Source: Fimbriimonadaceae bacterium (lineage in GTDB: Bacteria; Armatimonadota; Fimbriimonadia; Fimbriimonadales; Fimbriimonadaceae). Taken from it: a stretch of DNA of 7,119 nt. Where the stretch lies: NCBI GenBank assembly GCA_014380605.1, contig JACMJO010000007.1:1-7119 (forward strand), given 5' to 3'. The notes beneath the pieces are model-generated. The model saw only the letters and a list, made by a program, of their open reading frames with translations. It was not told where the DNA came from and searched no databases. Both the position numbers and the translations under genes were made by a program. Below, in pieces: positions 5,981-7,119 of this stretch (position 1 is the first letter of the stretch; each line of letters begins with the position of its first letter).

Positions 5981-6813
5981 GGGGTCTTCTGCAAGTCCGT
6001 CCCCTGGCGCTGAACCTGGTTGGCGGGTTCGCTGATGGGCGCCGCCTCCACATAGGACCAGTGCGTTCGCTTGGTGATGCTCTTCAGATAGTAGCTTTCC
6101 TCTTCGGTGAGCTCGCCTACCTGGTGCCATGGCAAGTGCTTGGCAACATAGGGGTAGTCGCTCCGATGCGCCGCGAAGAAATCGACTTCCTCTCGCTCCG
6201 CATCGTAGAGCGCCATCGTCGTGTCTACCATCGCCTCAAAAAACCCTTCGCTAACCCGATCAGCCCAGAATTTGGATTCCCACTCCCGGGCGGATTTCGC
6301 GATTTCGGTGTCCGGCAAATCCTGAATTTCTAAACCCAAGCCCACCTTCCTCAGGTTAGGGCAAGATTGCAGCTGGCGCAGGAGTCGTTCTGGGGCATCA
6401 GATGGAATGCCGCCTAAGTCCAAATCCGGGTCGGAGACCATATAGTATTTGCCCAGTTGGTAAGCCACACCCGACTTCCAGGGAGCAAGGTGACCCAGAT
6501 TGTGCTTCAAGCGAATAACCTTGTACGGACAGTTCGCATACCACTCCAAAAGCGGAGGATAGGTCGATTTGTTGTCCAGTAGGATCGGCTCCACGTTCCA
6601 GGTCTCGAGAACTTCGCACATCGCCTTGGGCCAGGTCAAGCGATTGTAATTGATCACCAGGGCGGGAATACGTTCCTGCGTTTGGGCTCGACGGCGTCGG
6701 CTAAGACGTCGGAGCAAACGCATCCTGGCGTAGTAATAGTTCGTCCAAAACCTCTCTCCAATCTGCTGGGGAAGAGAGGTTTTGGCATCGGATTCCTTTG
6801 TTGGATCGATCAA
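5977..6813 (-). CDS. Putative GT-A-like glycosyltransferase of polysaccharide clusters
   Basis: 278 residues from a TTG at 6813. Seen: PALVINYNRLTWPKAM (50-65), resembling a GT-A first strand and helix; LLDNKSTYPPLLEWY (78-92); VIRLKHNLGHLAPW (99-112); and SDPDLDL (127-133), a DXD-like metal/nucleotide site. GLGLEIQDLPD (158-168), REWESKFW (176-183), VDTTMALY (196-203) and YPYVAKHLPWH (220-230) follow. From memory, this order of motifs belongs to a glycosyltransferase-like family found in capsule and LPS loci, without an assigned reaction that I can name. Start: the TTG lies 6 bp after the upstream stop and has no good ribosome site. An ATG at 6723 (residue 31) still keeps the whole core and would leave a 13-bp inverted repeat in the leader. 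The stop overlaps the next gene's ATG (ATGA), so this is the middle gene of a minus-strand operon. Confidence 0.78.
   Translation of the reverse strand: MIDPTKESDAKTSLPQQIGERFWTNYYYARMRLLRRLSRRRRAQTQERIPALVINYNRLTWPKAMCEVLETWNVEPILLDNKSTYPPLLEWYANCPYKVIRLKHNLGHLAPWKSGVAYQLGKYYMVSDPDLDLGGIPSDAPERLLRQLQSCPNLRKVGLGLEIQDLPDTEIAKSAREWESKFWADRVSEGFFEAMVDTTMALYDAEREEVDFFAAHRSDYPYVAKHLPWHQVGELTEEESYYLKSITKRTHWSYVEAAPISEPANQVQRQGTDLQKTP
6745..6785. repeat. Perfect 13-bp inverted repeat (hairpin) at the 5' end of the GT-A-like gene
   Basis: CCAAAACCTCTCT (6745-6757) and AGAGAGGTTTTGG (6773-6785) are exact reverse complements around a 15-base loop, the strongest stem I found in the window. On the minus-strand transcript it begins 28 bases after the TTG at 6813 and ends 21 bases before the ATG at 6723. 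It is therefore inside codons 10-23 if TTG is the start, or in the untranslated leader if ATG is. No U-tract follows the stem on either strand, so it is not a standard terminator. A translation-control or mRNA-processing hairpin is possible (inference). Confidence 0.7.
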
Positions 6814-6819
6814 TCTCTG

Positions 6820-7119
6820 TTAGACGCTGGCAAACGCTTTATGGTGCTCATAATGCTCGCTGGCGGCTTGGGTGAGGGTGGTGAAGTGGGCGCCCTTCTC
6901 CCGGAAATACCGAATCGTCTTGCCCAAGTCCTCCACCGAATCATGGTAGTCCCGCAACCCTAAGCAGATGACTTCCCGATCCATGTTCGCCTCAAATAGA
7001 GCTGTCAAGTTTTCAAAACCCGCATCCAGATAGCCCATCTGCCCGTTATGGGTGGCGACCGGAACGTGCAGCACCTTGTTGTTGCCTTCCTTTTTCAGGT
7101 CCTCGCCGCTGCTGTGATA
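6820..7119 (-). CDS. Probable polysaccharide deacetylase-like protein, C-terminal fragment
   Basis: The frame is open from the right edge to a TAA at 6822-6820, so 99 C-terminal residues are visible and the start lies outside the window. A GTG at 7074 is in frame but is not needed as the start, because the frame continues beyond it (fragment begins YHSSGEDLKK). Seen: VPVATHNGQ, then a mostly helical stretch, VICLGLRDYHD, and SVEDLGKTIRYFREKGAHFT followed by TLTQAA. Known of the family: NodB-type deacetylases of carbohydrate esterase family 4 often end in a strand giving a histidine-bearing motif, then a helix and a G-x-x-F-x-T-L pattern. The catalytic N-terminal motifs are off the window, so the call rests on this tail and on the glycan context. 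It is 6 bp upstream of the GT-A-like gene on the same strand and is probably its operon partner. Another glycan-modifying enzyme is possible. Confidence 0.5.
   Translation of the reverse strand, partial: YHSSGEDLKKEGNNKVLHVPVATHNGQMGYLDAGFENLTALFEANMDREVICLGLRDYHDSVEDLGKTIRYFREKGAHFTTLTQAASEHYEHHKAFASV

Noticed and set aside
5207..6013. Long open frame of 268 codons on the plus strand.
   Set aside because: It is antisense to the well-supported GT2 gene, and its product is arginine- and proline-rich with no recognisable domain. It is a shadow frame.
5981..6130. Upstream extension of the minus-strand GT2 gene to 6130 (50 more residues).
   Set aside because: It lies wholly inside the upstream gene in another frame and precedes the natural GT2 N-terminus. 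The ATG at 5980 gives a 4-bp ATGA coupling with the upstream stop.

Overview
This 7.1 kb bacterial window carries nine protein-coding genes, seven complete and two cut by the window edges. It looks like part of a surface-polysaccharide or glycan biosynthesis locus (O-antigen, capsule or exopolysaccharide type) beside a quinone-biosynthesis gene. The DNA is moderately GC-rich by eye and coding is very dense. The sequence does not fix a phylum: there is no rRNA, tRNA or lineage-diagnostic gene. The UbiA-type prenyltransferase at the left edge shows only that the host makes a prenylated quinone. I saw no mobile element, CRISPR array or RNA gene, and no gene-free stretch over about 110 bases.

Layout, left to right. 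(1) 1-261, minus: N-terminal part of a UbiA-family prenyltransferase, running off the left edge. (2) 262-325: 64-bp divergent intergenic region. (3) 326-1315 and 1308-2063, plus: a family 2 glycosyltransferase overlapping a class I SAM methyltransferase. (4) 2072-3016, minus: an FkbM-family methyltransferase, convergent with the previous pair and separated from it by only 8 bp. (5) 3017-3128: second divergent intergenic region. (6) 3129-4103 and 4138-5100, plus: a methyltransferase with an N-terminal zinc-ribbon-like region, then a second FkbM methyltransferase paralogous to gene (4). (7) 5066-5980, 5977-6813 and 6820-7119, minus: a tightly packed run that, in transcription order, encodes a probable polysaccharide deacetylase-like protein (5' part off the right edge), a GT-A-like putative glycosyltransferase, and a family 2 glycosyltransferase. 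This run converges on gene (6) with a 35-bp tail-to-tail overlap.

How the genes may work together (inference): the three glycosyltransferase-type proteins would transfer sugars to a growing glycan. The four methyltransferases (two FkbM, two other class I) would O-methylate sugars or other parts of the glycan or its precursors. The deacetylase-like protein would trim N- or O-acetyl groups. The frequent strand switches and the paralogous FkbM pair on opposite strands suggest assembly from small modules rather than one long operon. No donor, acceptor or methylated position can be read from sequence alone.

Nothing here is clearly a new type of system. The points most worth a second look are a perfect 13-bp inverted repeat at the 5' end of the 5977-6813 gene, whose start codon is ambiguous; the 35-bp convergent gene overlap; the FkbM pair; and -10-like hexamers lying unusually close to start codons in the divergent regions.
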